Positions 30,973-40,263 of a DNA stretch of 64,000 nt are shown here, piece after piece. Source of the DNA: Ignavibacteria bacterium. GTDB taxonomy: Bacteria; Bacteroidota; Ignavibacteria; Ignavibacteriales; SURF-24. Within the stretch, counting starts at the first letter, position 1. Every line of letters starts with the position of its first letter. The translations under genes were made by a program, and so were the position numbers. A model generated the notes under the pieces. That model did no database searches. It saw only the letters and a program-made list of their open reading frames with translations, and had not been told where the DNA came from. The stretch lies in the NCBI GenBank assembly GCA_025612375.1, contig JAAXKN010000002.1, positions 124,001-188,000 on the forward strand, read 5' to 3'.

Positions 30973-32493
30973 TTGGACCGTACAATTGATTATGTTATTA
31001 TTGTGGCCTATCTGATAGGCATTGCAATTTTCGGTGTTGTCTCGGGCGGAAAACAAAAGTCTGCCAAGGATTATTTCTTAGGTGCCAAGGCTGTTCCATG
31101 GTGGGCAGTCTGTTTTTCAATTGTTGCCTCGGAAACAAGCACACTTACTTTTATTTCAATTCCGGGCGTTGCGTATCTGACAAATCTCAATTTCCTGCAG
31201 CTTACCTTAGGATATCTGATTGGAAGAGTTGTCATAGCATATTTCTTTTTACCACAGTATTACAAAGGTGAACTCTCTACGGCTTATGCCTTCCTGGAAA
31301 ACAGGTTCGGCGTTAAGACGAGGTCTTTTGCGTCTGTTGTATTTTTGCTTACCAGGACACTTGCCGACGGCGTAAGGCTCTTTGCAGCAGCAATTCCCTT
31401 GAAGCTGATGCTGAACATCAACTATCCGGTGGCCATTGCTATTATCGCCTGTGTTACTTTAATCTATACATATACCGGCGGCGTTAAAGGGGTTATATGG
31501 GTTGAGGTAATTCAGATGTTTATCTATCTTGGCGGCGCTGCTATTGCAGGAATATTTCTTCTGCAACTGCTGCCTGAAGGCTGGACATCAGTTGTCAATG
31601 CCGCAGCTCCGAACAATAAATTAAATGTTATCAACTGGGGTTTTGAAAACGGCATATCGGGATTTTTCTCGACGCCTTATACTTTTATAGGCGGCATACT
31701 GGGAGGTACTTTCCTTTCAATGGCTTCGCACGGAACAGACCAGATCATTGTTCAGAGACTTCTTACGGCAAAGAATCTTTCAGGCGGAAGAAAGGCTATC
31801 ATTGGTAGCGGTATAATAGTAATCGTACAGTTCGCACTGTTCCTCTGTGTCGGCCTTGCGCTTTATGCATACTATGGACCGATGAATGTAAAGTCGGATG
31901 AGATATTCCCGAAATTCATTCTGGACGTTCTTCCCGTTGGAATCTCAGGCATCATCATTGCGGGTCTTTTTTCTGCTGCAATGTCGACTCTTGCAGGCTC
32001 GATGAGTGCGCTTTCATCTTCGACTATGCTGGACCTGTTTAAGAACTACTTCAAAAAACACAACGTCGATGATAAAAAAGAGCTCAGAATATCCAGGATA
32101 GTTACAATAGTATGGGCTGGAATTCTGGTTCTGTCCGCAATATTCTTTATGAATTCATCGCGTGCAGTAGTTGAGCTTGCCTTAAGCATTGCATCATTTA
32201 CTTATGGAGGGCTTCTGGGCACGTTCCTTTTAGGCCTCTTTGTTAAAAAAGCCACGCAGGAAGATGCTCTTGCAGGCTTTACCTCGGGTATATTTGTAAT
32301 GATTACGGTCATTTCACTTAAACTCGTTGCCTGGACCTGGTACACCATTATTGGTGTGGCTACAACGATGTTTATCGGCTGGTTTTTGAGCAAGCTTTCT
32401 GTCAGGAAAGATGAAATTCCTGATAAATCGAACGGTACTGCAATAGCGAGAGAAAAACTGGCTCCTGCGGTAAATGAAAATAAAAATTCTTAA
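30973..32493 (+). CDS. Sodium:solute symporter family protein
   Basis: A 506-residue transporter of the SSS (SLC5) family with about 13 helices. The first helix DYVIIVAYLIGIAIFGVVSG and the KSAKDYFLGAKAVPWWAVCFS segment are diagnostic; SETSTLTFISIPG and GLFSAAMSTLAGSMSALSS carry the sodium-site helices. The C-terminus is basic and cytoplasmic. The start is TTG at 30973, shortly after the STAS gene. The solute, perhaps a sugar or organic acid, cannot be decided. Confidence 0.9.
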   Translation: MDRTIDYVIIVAYLIGIAIFGVVSGGKQKSAKDYFLGAKAVPWWAVCFSIVASETSTLTFISIPGVAYLTNLNFLQLTLGYLIGRVVIAYFFLPQYYKGELSTAYAFLENRFGVKTRSFASVVFLLTRTLADGVRLFAAAIPLKLMLNINYPVAIAIIACVTLIYTYTGGVKGVIWVEVIQMFIYLGGAAIAGIFLLQLLPEGWTSVVNAAAPNNKLNVINWGFENGISGFFSTPYTFIGGILGGTFLSMASHGTDQIIVQRLLTAKNLSGGRKAIIGSGIIVIVQFALFLCVGLALYAYYGPMNVKSDEIFPKFILDVLPVGISGIIIAGLFSAAMSTLAGSMSALSSSTMLDLFKNYFKKHNVDDKKELRISRIVTIVWAGILVLSAIFFMNSSRAVVELALSIASFTYGGLLGTFLLGLFVKKATQEDALAGFTSGIFVMITVISLKLVAWTWYTIIGVATTMFIGWFLSKLSVRKDEIPDKSNGTAIAREKLAPAVNENKNS

Positions 32494-32513
32494 AAAAAGC
32501 GTAATTTTCTGTT

Positions 32514-33380
32514 ATGATAAATAAAGATAATCTAAGTGAGCTTAAACTTATAGTATTTGATCTCGATGGTACACTGCTAAATGACAAGGGAATGATTGGT
32601 GAGGAAACACAGAAGCTGGTTAAAGAGCTTAAGAACTATGACATGCGTTTTACGATGGCCTCAGGAAGGCTTCAGTGTGCAATAACAGAATATGCGTCTT
32701 TGTTGGAACTTAAGACCCCGCTCATATCTCTGGACGGGGCCCTGATTAAAAGTAATTACGATGCTGAAACGGTATTTAATTCGTATGTGCCTGAACGCTA
32801 CGTCAAAAAGGCTATAAAGCTGGCAGATAAGCTTTTCCTTAAAATTGCGCTCTGCCATGACGAGGCGATTTTCTTTACGGAATATAATTCCTCCATACCC
32901 AATATACTGGACAAGTTCGGGGCGGAATTCAGGGAAGTGGAAAGCTACGACGGGCTTTCAAAAAAAGTTCTTGAGGTGGTTGTTGCAGGCGATCAGAACG
33001 ATGCGGTCAAATTCCTCAAAAACAAAATGAGCTTCCCGTACAGTTTCGGTATCAATGCTTCTTACTTCAAGTCGCATTATCACGACGGAATTTACTATTC
33101 AGAAATAAGAAAGTCCGGGGTTTCAAAGGGTTCCGGCCTTGAAAGGCTTCTTAAGCACCTGAAAATAAAAATTACAGAGGCAGCTGTCCTTGGCGACTGG
33201 TACAACGACAGGAGCCTTTTTGAAACAGGAGCACTGAAGATTGCTATGGCGAACGCCGTCCCGGAAATTAAAAGAATGGCTCAGTATGTCACCAAAAGAA
33301 CAAACAATGAAGATGGTGTGGCTGAGTTTTTGGAGATGGTATTAAGAGCAAAAAAGGAAAAGAATGGGATTCGCAGATAA
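32514..33380 (+). CDS. Cof-type HAD hydrolase
   Basis: A 288-residue phosphatase of the HAD IIB (Cof) type. Motif I is VFDLDGTLLNDKG (nucleophile and acid/base aspartates), motif II lies in FTMASGR, the conserved lysine is in GVSKGSGLERLLKHL, and motif III reads LGDWYNDRSLFETG. The substrate is probably a sugar phosphate or nucleotide. It overlaps the next gene by 17 bases. Confidence 0.92.
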   Translation: MINKDNLSELKLIVFDLDGTLLNDKGMIGEETQKLVKELKNYDMRFTMASGRLQCAITEYASLLELKTPLISLDGALIKSNYDAETVFNSYVPERYVKKAIKLADKLFLKIALCHDEAIFFTEYNSSIPNILDKFGAEFREVESYDGLSKKVLEVVVAGDQNDAVKFLKNKMSFPYSFGINASYFKSHYHDGIYYSEIRKSGVSKGSGLERLLKHLKIKITEAAVLGDWYNDRSLFETGALKIAMANAVPEIKRMAQYVTKRTNNEDGVAEFLEMVLRAKKEKNGIRR

Positions 33381-35556
33381 GTCCGTTCTGAGAAAAAGTC
33401 TGAGAATAAAACTGCTTATTTTATTCGTTACAGTTGTTCTGATAGTAATGATGTTCCCCGGAGGAGAGTCAATCGAATCCGAGGTCACCGTGGGGTCAAT
33501 CTGGCTGCACGACGATTTAATCGCAAACAACAGCTTCCCGATTTATAAAAGTCCTGAAGCATATAAGCAGGAAAAAAGGCGGGCTGCCGAGAGCGTTTTA
33601 CCTATATTTCAGAAAAGGGAAAACGTAATCGGGCAGGTGCTGGATTCTCTTTCGAAATATAACGAGTACCTGATATCTGTAATTGACCGTGACCTGGCAG
33701 CCAGCCAGCCGGAAGAAGACCAGATATTCCTAAGCCCTTCTTCATATAAAAGCTTCAGAAACCTCAGGCAGTCGGAAAGCACCTTCTCAGCTCCCAACAA
33801 TCAGAATCTCCGCTACATACTCACGCTTGCCGAAAATATTGTAAAAGACGTATATAAATCTGATATACTGAACCTGCTTTATAATGAAATTAAAAAAGAC
33901 AGCATTGCCGTCAGGGCAGGTAAGTTTGACCAGATAGAACCCAAGACGAAGTTTCAGGATATTACGCGTGTGCGCGAGGCTGTTGCCGAAAGGGCCGCAA
34001 AGATAAGCGGAGATGCGCAGCTTAATAACGCGGTGGCAGAGTATATTGCTCATTTCATCAAACCGAATCTGATATACAGGGAAGACCTTACAGAGCAGGA
34101 AGTAAAGGTTGCAGAAAACAAGGTTTCTCCTAATATCGGCATTGTAAATGAGAATGAAAGAATAATAGCAAAGCACGACAGGATAAGCGAGGAGACAAAG
34201 CTCAAAATTGATTCTTACAGAAGAGCTAAGGCCGAAAAACTTGGCTTTATTAACAGCTATACGCAGCTTTTGGGAAAGTTTCTGCACGTACTTCTCATAC
34301 TTGCTCTTTTTGTAATATACCTGTTCCTGTTCAGGAAAAAAGTTTACGGCGACAACGTTAAGATACTCCTTATTTCCATCATCGTCTTGTTCATAAGCTT
34401 TGTTGCATTCCTGGTGCATCAGATAAATGTCGACTCGCCGGTTTACCTGCTAATAATTATTCCGGCAGCTTCAATGCTGCTTACAATAATATTTGATTCC
34501 AGGGTAGGTTTCTACGGTACGGTTGTTATTTCTCTTATTGCCGGGGGTTTAAGGGGTAATGATTATTCTTTTGTTGCAATGAATATCTTTGCCGGTGCAC
34601 TGGCTTCCTACACGGTGCGCGATATCAAAAACCGCACACAGGTCTTCCGCTCTTTTGTTTATATACTGCTCGGCTATGCCGTCAGCATTTTTGCCTTCGG
34701 CCTGGAAAGGTTTGATACAATTAATAACATTGTGCTCGAACTGGTCTTTGCCGCTTCCAATGCACTTATCAGTCCGGTATTTACGTTCGGAATGATAATT
34801 TTCTTCGAGCGTTTATTTAAGATTACAACAGACCTTACGCTTCTGGAGCTTACGGATTTCAACAGGCCGCTTCTAAAAGAGCTGGCGCGCAAGGCTCCAG
34901 GCACTTTTACGCACGCAATGACGGTAGGTTCACTGGTTGAAGGCGCTGCCGAACAGATCCACGCTAACCCCCTTCTGGCAAGAGTCGGTGCTTATTATCA
35001 CGATATAGGCAAGACAAAGGATCCGGCGAACTTTGTTGAAAACCAGCTGAATGATGAAAACCGCCACGAGCACCTGGACCCGAGGGAAAGTGCAAGCCTG
35101 ATTATTGATCACGTTAAGCAGGGTATTGAACTTGCCAGTGAGAATAATATTCCGCAGGAAATTATAGACTTTATTCCAATGCACCACGGAACGCTCGTTG
35201 TAAGCTTCTTTTATGAGAAGGCAAAGGCGTTATACGGCGAGGATAACGTTGATATAAACAACTTCCGCTACAAGGGTCCGAAACCCAATTCAAAGGAAAC
35301 TGCGCTTGTAATGCTTGCCGATGCCTGTGAATCCACGGTAAGATCGATACAGAATCCTGATCCCGTTAAGGTTGAAAATGTAATCAACAGCCTCATTAAA
35401 AACAGAATTGATGACGGCCAGCTCGATGACTCCCCGATTACATTGTCGGATATTAAAAAGATTAAAGAATCTTTCCTGAGTATATTACTCGGACAGCATC
35501 ATAAGAGGATACGCTACCCGAAGCAGGATGAAATGGAAAACCTCAAGGGAATCTGA
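33364..35556 (+). CDS. 7TM-HD phosphodiesterase (PgpH-like)
   Basis: A 730-residue membrane protein: one N-terminal helix, an extracytoplasmic helical domain (7TMR-HDED type, about 50-285), seven membrane segments (about 300-480), and a cytoplasmic HD domain with THAMTVGSLVEGAAE, the H546-D547 pair in YYHDIGKTKDP, and MHHGT. PgpH enzymes of this architecture hydrolyse cyclic di-AMP; the domain order fits, but no cyclase is in the window. Confidence 0.92.
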   Translation: MGFADKSVLRKSLRIKLLILFVTVVLIVMMFPGGESIESEVTVGSIWLHDDLIANNSFPIYKSPEAYKQEKRRAAESVLPIFQKRENVIGQVLDSLSKYNEYLISVIDRDLAASQPEEDQIFLSPSSYKSFRNLRQSESTFSAPNNQNLRYILTLAENIVKDVYKSDILNLLYNEIKKDSIAVRAGKFDQIEPKTKFQDITRVREAVAERAAKISGDAQLNNAVAEYIAHFIKPNLIYREDLTEQEVKVAENKVSPNIGIVNENERIIAKHDRISEETKLKIDSYRRAKAEKLGFINSYTQLLGKFLHVLLILALFVIYLFLFRKKVYGDNVKILLISIIVLFISFVAFLVHQINVDSPVYLLIIIPAASMLLTIIFDSRVGFYGTVVISLIAGGLRGNDYSFVAMNIFAGALASYTVRDIKNRTQVFRSFVYILLGYAVSIFAFGLERFDTINNIVLELVFAASNALISPVFTFGMIIFFERLFKITTDLTLLELTDFNRPLLKELARKAPGTFTHAMTVGSLVEGAAEQIHANPLLARVGAYYHDIGKTKDPANFVENQLNDENRHEHLDPRESASLIIDHVKQGIELASENNIPQEIIDFIPMHHGTLVVSFFYEKAKALYGEDNVDINNFRYKGPKPNSKETALVMLADACESTVRSIQNPDPVKVENVINSLIKNRIDDGQLDDSPITLSDIKKIKESFLSILLGQHHKRIRYPKQDEMENLKGI

Positions 35557-35577
35557 TAACTGTAATCAAAATTACTA

Positions 35578-36471
35578 ATGAAAAATTTAATAGACGAATA
35601 TCTAACTGTCTTAGAGCTCGAGAAAAATCTTTCTGAAAATACCATTACGAGCTACAGGAACGACCTCATGAACCTGGTAAATTTTGCCGCCGACAGGGGT
35701 GTCCTGGACGAAAGTGATATTGACTACGGACTTCTTTCCGACTTTTACAAAATGCTGAGCGACCTGGGTGTTGCAGGAACAACTTCTGCAAGGTATCTTT
35801 CCTCGCATAAGGGTTATTTTGAATATCTTCTTGCGAGCGATTATATAAAAAGTAATCCTGCAGAGAAGATCATGCCGCCAAAACTCTCAAGAAAGCTTCC
35901 CGAGGTGCTTACCTTTAACGAGGTTGAGAAGATATTATCGCGTCCTGACACTGATTCAAAGCTGGGGCTGCGCGACAGGGCGCTTCTTGAAGTGCTATAC
36001 GCTTCAGGCCTGAGGGTTTCCGAGGCAATAGGGCTTCACCTGCAGGACCTTTTCTTAAGTGAAGAGGTTATACGTGTCTTCGGCAAAGGCTCGAAGGAAA
36101 GGCTCGTCCCGATCGGTTCAAGCGCAATAGAATGGATAAACATTTATCTGAAGCACAGCCGTCCCCTGCTGGAGAACAAAATGAAAAGCCAGAACGTGCT
36201 TTTCCTTAATAACCGGGGAAGCAGGCTCTCGAGAATGGGATTGTGGAAAATTGTTGACCGGTATACACGCGAAGCGGGCATTATGAAGCCGGTACATCCG
36301 CATACATTCAGGCACTCATTTGCCACTCATCTGCTTGAAGGAGGAGCTGATTTGCGTGCAGTGCAGGAGATGCTGGGGCATGCAGACATCTCAACCACAC
36401 AGATCTATACCCATATAGACAGGGAGTACATTAAACAGGTCCACAGGGACTGCCATCCGAGAGGAAAATAA
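35578..36471 (+). CDS. xerD: Tyrosine recombinase, XerC/XerD type
   Basis: A 297-residue recombinase that probably resolves chromosome dimers. The full catalytic set can be placed: R146 (ASGLRVSEA), K170 (FGKGSKER), H242 and R245 (HPHTFRHSFATHLL), H268 (LGHADISTTQ) and nucleophile Y277 (IYTHID). The N-terminal SAM-like domain starts LIDEYLTVLELEKNLSENTI. Length and context (housekeeping genes, no att sites) argue for XerD rather than a phage integrase; the C versus D choice is uncertain. Confidence 0.88.
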   Translation: MKNLIDEYLTVLELEKNLSENTITSYRNDLMNLVNFAADRGVLDESDIDYGLLSDFYKMLSDLGVAGTTSARYLSSHKGYFEYLLASDYIKSNPAEKIMPPKLSRKLPEVLTFNEVEKILSRPDTDSKLGLRDRALLEVLYASGLRVSEAIGLHLQDLFLSEEVIRVFGKGSKERLVPIGSSAIEWINIYLKHSRPLLENKMKSQNVLFLNNRGSRLSRMGLWKIVDRYTREAGIMKPVHPHTFRHSFATHLLEGGADLRAVQEMLGHADISTTQIYTHIDREYIKQVHRDCHPRGK

Positions 36472-36472
36472 A

Positions 36473-37135
36473 TTGCCTGAGATACAAGTTAACGATAAAC
36501 TGATAAATTTTATCCTGTTTTTGCCGGTGTTTTTTATTTCACTGGCTTTTCATGAATTTTCGCACGCTTTCTTTGCCTCGAAGTTTGGCGACGATACGGC
36601 AAAGAACCAGGGGCGCCTGAGCATGAATCCTATAAAGCACATAGACATGATCGGGAGCGTTCTGATGCCACTTATTTCTTTTGCTTCATCGTCATTTCTT
36701 ATAGGATGGGCCAAACCGGTTCCTGTTAACAGAAGAAATTTTAAGAATATGTTAAGAGATGATGCTGTTGTGTCCTTTGCCGGTCCCTTTGCAAACTTTT
36801 TTCTTGCTGTTGTGCTGTTTCTGCTTTATGCTCTTCTGGATTCCCCTTCTACGGCACAGACCTCCATGCTTCAGAGGCTTAGCGGCATTCTCTGGATGGG
36901 AAGCTACTTTAACGTATTTCTTTTCTGTTTTAACCTGCTGCCCATTCCACCGATGGACGGCTCACATATACTGTTTGACCTGTTTCCGAATGAGGTTACA
37001 TCAAAAATTGCGGGCTCGGGCCTATACGGCTTCTTTATACTTATGATATTTATGTTCAGCCCGCTCTGGGGTTATTTTATAAGAATTGTCAATTTTATCT
37101 TTAAAATGTTTATCTTTGCCTTTGGAAAACTTTAA
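36473..37135 (+). CDS. M50-family site-2 protease-like membrane protein
   Basis: A 220-residue intramembrane protease homologue. The zinc motif HEFSH (H27, E28, H31) sits in the first helix, followed by ASKFGDDTAKNQGRLSMNP, a SAGPFANF-like segment (FAGPFANFFLAVVLF), and the third zinc ligand in LLPIPPMDGSHIL. The start is TTG, with gagga upstream, one base after xerD. The short length fits the RseP-unrelated group III enzymes without a PDZ domain; the substrate is unknown. Confidence 0.9.
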   Translation: MPEIQVNDKLINFILFLPVFFISLAFHEFSHAFFASKFGDDTAKNQGRLSMNPIKHIDMIGSVLMPLISFASSSFLIGWAKPVPVNRRNFKNMLRDDAVVSFAGPFANFFLAVVLFLLYALLDSPSTAQTSMLQRLSGILWMGSYFNVFLFCFNLLPIPPMDGSHILFDLFPNEVTSKIAGSGLYGFFILMIFMFSPLWGYFIRIVNFIFKMFIFAFGKL

Positions 37136-37140
37136 CAATT

Positions 37141-38406
37141 ATGAAATGGTCGCTTTATCTGCTGTCTTTTTCTGTTTTCATTATATCGTGTGGTAAAAAA
37201 GACAAACCGGAAGATACGAATAAGGGAATTTACTATGTTCAGGTGAGGACGTTTGGAACTAAGGATAGCGCTGAAGATTATATAAGAAAACTGGAAACAA
37301 AGACAAACCAGCCCCTTGCGGTAAAAGAGATTCCCCAACAGAATGGGAAACAGCCGTATATTGTTAGACTCGGAAATTTCTCCTCATCCTATGAGGCCGG
37401 GCTGGCTGCCTACAAACTCCTGAACGCTAAAGCTATTGATAACTACCTTATTACGCGCGACCTGGCCGCTATTCCGGATGAATTCTCAAGAGTTGTTGTT
37501 GTAGGAAATTTCAAAGGTGCGACAGCACTCTATGAATATGACCTGAGGACGGGCAGGAAAAAGAAGCTGTGGGGCCATCCGGGAGAAATGATAACCGACT
37601 GCAGCTACTCTTCCGATATGTCGGGCGCTCTTTTTACTACGGTCGGCTCTTTCGGAAGGAAAAGCATTTTCCCGTATGTCGATAATGTTAAGGTTTACAG
37701 GATTGACCTTTCTTCCATGAAGATAGAAAAGCTTCAAAATCTTGGAAGCGGTATTCAGATTTATACAAATAACGATCTTGGCAAAGCTTACAGAATTATA
37801 ATGAACGTATTTGACAAGGCAAAAAATACGTTTGTTGTGCAGAATACTTATACTTACGACTTTAATGGCAGGCTTGTAAGCAATGAGAAGAAGAGTTTTG
37901 ACCTGGCAAAAGAAAATTACCCTGCTCCGCCGGAGCTGATTTTCGACAACCGTTCACCTGACAACAAAAATCAGCTTGAGGTCTCCTTTAATGCGGGTTC
38001 ATATACATTTTCAGTTACCAGAGTTGCAATATCTTCTAAAAGGAACATACTTACTACCAGGCAAAGGCTTAATGAGGCGGCCTGGTCGAAAGACGGAAGA
38101 TATCTCGTATTTTCAACCGTGGATCTTTCGCCGCGTAACAGGAGCCTTTACGGCAGGAGGCCCGAGACATCAAACCTTTACCTTTTTTCGGCAAACGAAG
38201 GTAAGCTTTTGAAACAGTGGGCAGGCGCAGGCTATAAAAATTTTCTCTTAAGGGGCGACCTGATTTTCTTCGACGACGGATTCAACGAAAAGTCACAAAT
38301 AATAGTTTACGATTACAGAAACAACAGGATAATTGATACAGTTGCCATTGCCGGCGGCTGTGGAATAAGAAATATCCCATATATACCCGATTTTGGAATA
38401 GAGTGA
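37141..38406 (+). CDS. SPOR-domain lipoprotein with beta-propeller region
   Basis: A 421-residue lipoprotein: lipobox IISC with acylated C17, then a SPOR domain at about 28-100 (IYYVQVRTFGTKDSAEDYIR; PYIVRLGNFSSSYEAGLAAY), which usually binds denuded peptidoglycan, then a TolB/WD-like beta-propeller with repeated blades such as DCSYSSDMSGALF and AAWSKDGRYLVFSTVD. The gene overlaps the ABC exporter by four bases, linking it to envelope assembly. Its specific role is unknown. Confidence 0.75.
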   Translation: MKWSLYLLSFSVFIISCGKKDKPEDTNKGIYYVQVRTFGTKDSAEDYIRKLETKTNQPLAVKEIPQQNGKQPYIVRLGNFSSSYEAGLAAYKLLNAKAIDNYLITRDLAAIPDEFSRVVVVGNFKGATALYEYDLRTGRKKKLWGHPGEMITDCSYSSDMSGALFTTVGSFGRKSIFPYVDNVKVYRIDLSSMKIEKLQNLGSGIQIYTNNDLGKAYRIIMNVFDKAKNTFVVQNTYTYDFNGRLVSNEKKSFDLAKENYPAPPELIFDNRSPDNKNQLEVSFNAGSYTFSVTRVAISSKRNILTTRQRLNEAAWSKDGRYLVFSTVDLSPRNRSLYGRRPETSNLYLFSANEGKLLKQWAGAGYKNFLLRGDLIFFDDGFNEKSQIIVYDYRNNRIIDTVAIAGGCGIRNIPYIPDFGIE

Positions 38407-40259
38407 AAACATACTATAGAATATTAGATTTTATAAAACCTTACTGGAAGCATCTTTCAGCTTCCATATTCTGCACAATCTTTTTTGCACTGCTTAATGG
38501 CGCATCCATATACCTGATGATACCTCTGCTCGATACACTTTTCCAGGAGCCTGGAAAAGTCAAGGCTCCGGATCAGACCCAAATGATTGACAAGGCCAAC
38601 GGTCTTCTGCCCCACTGGATTACTGACTTTAAGGAGTCAATATCGCATGCCTTCAACAGTTATATTTTCTCGGGCAGCAAAACAGATTCTCTTGTAAAGA
38701 TATGCATACTAATACTTGCTTCATTCCTTGCAAAGAATATCTTCGGATACATGCAGGCATATTATCTGGCAACGGTTGAGCAGGGGCTCATAAAAGATAT
38801 GCGTAACAGCGCATACAAGCACCTGCATAAACTTCCAATGAGCTATTTTAAGAATGAAAAGACGGGCAATCTAATCTCGCGCATTACAAACGACGTAAAT
38901 GCCGTTCAGGCAAGCGTCTCTGCCGTGTTTCTGAACCTTATACGCGAGCCCCTTACGATCCTTGTATTCCTGGGAATTGCGGTTTCCATCAGCTGGAAGC
39001 TGATGCTTTTTTCCATACTGATCCTCCCTGTTTCTCTTTTTATTATCAGCTGGATCGGCCTTATACTGCGCCGGCACAGCATACTGCTGCAGGAAAAAAT
39101 GTCCGACATCACGACAGTGCTCCACGAGACGATCTCAGGTGTCAAGATAGTTAAAGCTTTCGGCATGGAGGAATATGAAAATAAAAAGTTTACAAAAGAG
39201 ACCAAAAGCTATTTTAACCTGTTCCTTAAAATTGTAAGGATCAGAAATGCCTCAAGCCCGATAACGGAATTCTTAAGCGTTGTAGTTGGAGTCTTTATAG
39301 TTTACTATGGCGGCAGGCTTGTCCTTGTGGACGGAACGCTAAAGGCAAGTGAATTCCTGGGGTTCCTTTTTGCGATATTCCAGCTCATGCCTCCGATTAA
39401 GGAGTTAAGCGGCGTAAATAACCGTATACAGGAGTCGAGTGCCGCGGCAGACAGGGTTTTTGAAATACTTGATACAAAGCCCGGAATTGAAAACGCGGCT
39501 GATGCTGCGGAGGTAACTACACTTCAGGATAAAATTACTTTTAAGAACCTCTCATTCCACTATGAGGATTCAGATCAGCTGGTTCTTAATGACCTCTGTT
39601 TTGACATTAACAAAGGCGAGATCGTGGCCCTTGTGGGCAGCAGCGGCTCAGGCAAGACCACACTCGTGGACCTGCTTCCGAGGTTTTATGATCCCACTTC
39701 AGGAAAAATTCTTATTGACGGCCTTGATATTAAAGATATAAAGATTGAAAACCTCAGAAGCCTTATGGGAATTGTAACTCAGGAAACCGTGCTCTTTAAC
39801 GACACGATAAAAAATAACATAGCCTATGGGCTTGATAACTATCCCATGGAAAAGATCATTGAGGCTGCCAGGGCCGCAAACGCCCATGATTTTATTATGC
39901 AGATGCCTCACGGATACGATACGGTTGTAGGCGAAAGAGGAGCCAAGATTTCAGGAGGCCAGCGCCAGAGGATTTCAATAGCCAGGGCGCTTCTGGTTAA
40001 TCCTCCAATTATGATTTTTGATGAGGCCACTTCGGCCCTTGACAATGAAAGTGAGGTCTTGGTGCAGGAGGCCATTGAAAGGCTCATGAGGGACAGGACC
40101 ACGGTTGTAATTGCCCACAGGCTGAGTACAATAAGAAATGCGGACAAAATTCTGGTGCTTGAAAAAGGACGCATTATTCAGCAGGGAAAACATGAAGAGC
40201 TCATGGAAAACAGCAAAAGCGTATACAGAAAACTTTATGAACTTCAATTCAGGGATTAG
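38403..40259 (+). CDS. ABC exporter with fused membrane and ATPase domains (MsbA-like)
   Basis: A 618-residue half transporter acting as a dimer. Six helices cover residues 15-340. The ATPase has Walker A GSSGSGKTT with K418, Q-loop GIVTQETVLFND, signature ISGGQRQRISIARALL, Walker B IMIFDEATSALD and switch H in VVIAHRLSTI. It starts at GTG overlapping the previous stop. Next to an O-antigen ligase and a glycosyltransferase, it likely flips lipid A-like lipids or a glycan precursor; MsbA is the closest guess. Confidence 0.9.
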   Translation: MKTYYRILDFIKPYWKHLSASIFCTIFFALLNGASIYLMIPLLDTLFQEPGKVKAPDQTQMIDKANGLLPHWITDFKESISHAFNSYIFSGSKTDSLVKICILILASFLAKNIFGYMQAYYLATVEQGLIKDMRNSAYKHLHKLPMSYFKNEKTGNLISRITNDVNAVQASVSAVFLNLIREPLTILVFLGIAVSISWKLMLFSILILPVSLFIISWIGLILRRHSILLQEKMSDITTVLHETISGVKIVKAFGMEEYENKKFTKETKSYFNLFLKIVRIRNASSPITEFLSVVVGVFIVYYGGRLVLVDGTLKASEFLGFLFAIFQLMPPIKELSGVNNRIQESSAAADRVFEILDTKPGIENAADAAEVTTLQDKITFKNLSFHYEDSDQLVLNDLCFDINKGEIVALVGSSGSGKTTLVDLLPRFYDPTSGKILIDGLDIKDIKIENLRSLMGIVTQETVLFNDTIKNNIAYGLDNYPMEKIIEAARAANAHDFIMQMPHGYDTVVGERGAKISGGQRQRISIARALLVNPPIMIFDEATSALDNESEVLVQEAIERLMRDRTTVVIAHRLSTIRNADKILVLEKGRIIQQGKHEELMENSKSVYRKLYELQFRD

Positions 40260-40263
40260 CAGA

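Noticed and set aside
35578-36471. Phage or integron integrase
   Set aside because: Length, motif set and housekeeping neighbours fit XerC/XerD; no attachment repeats or cargo genes are seen.
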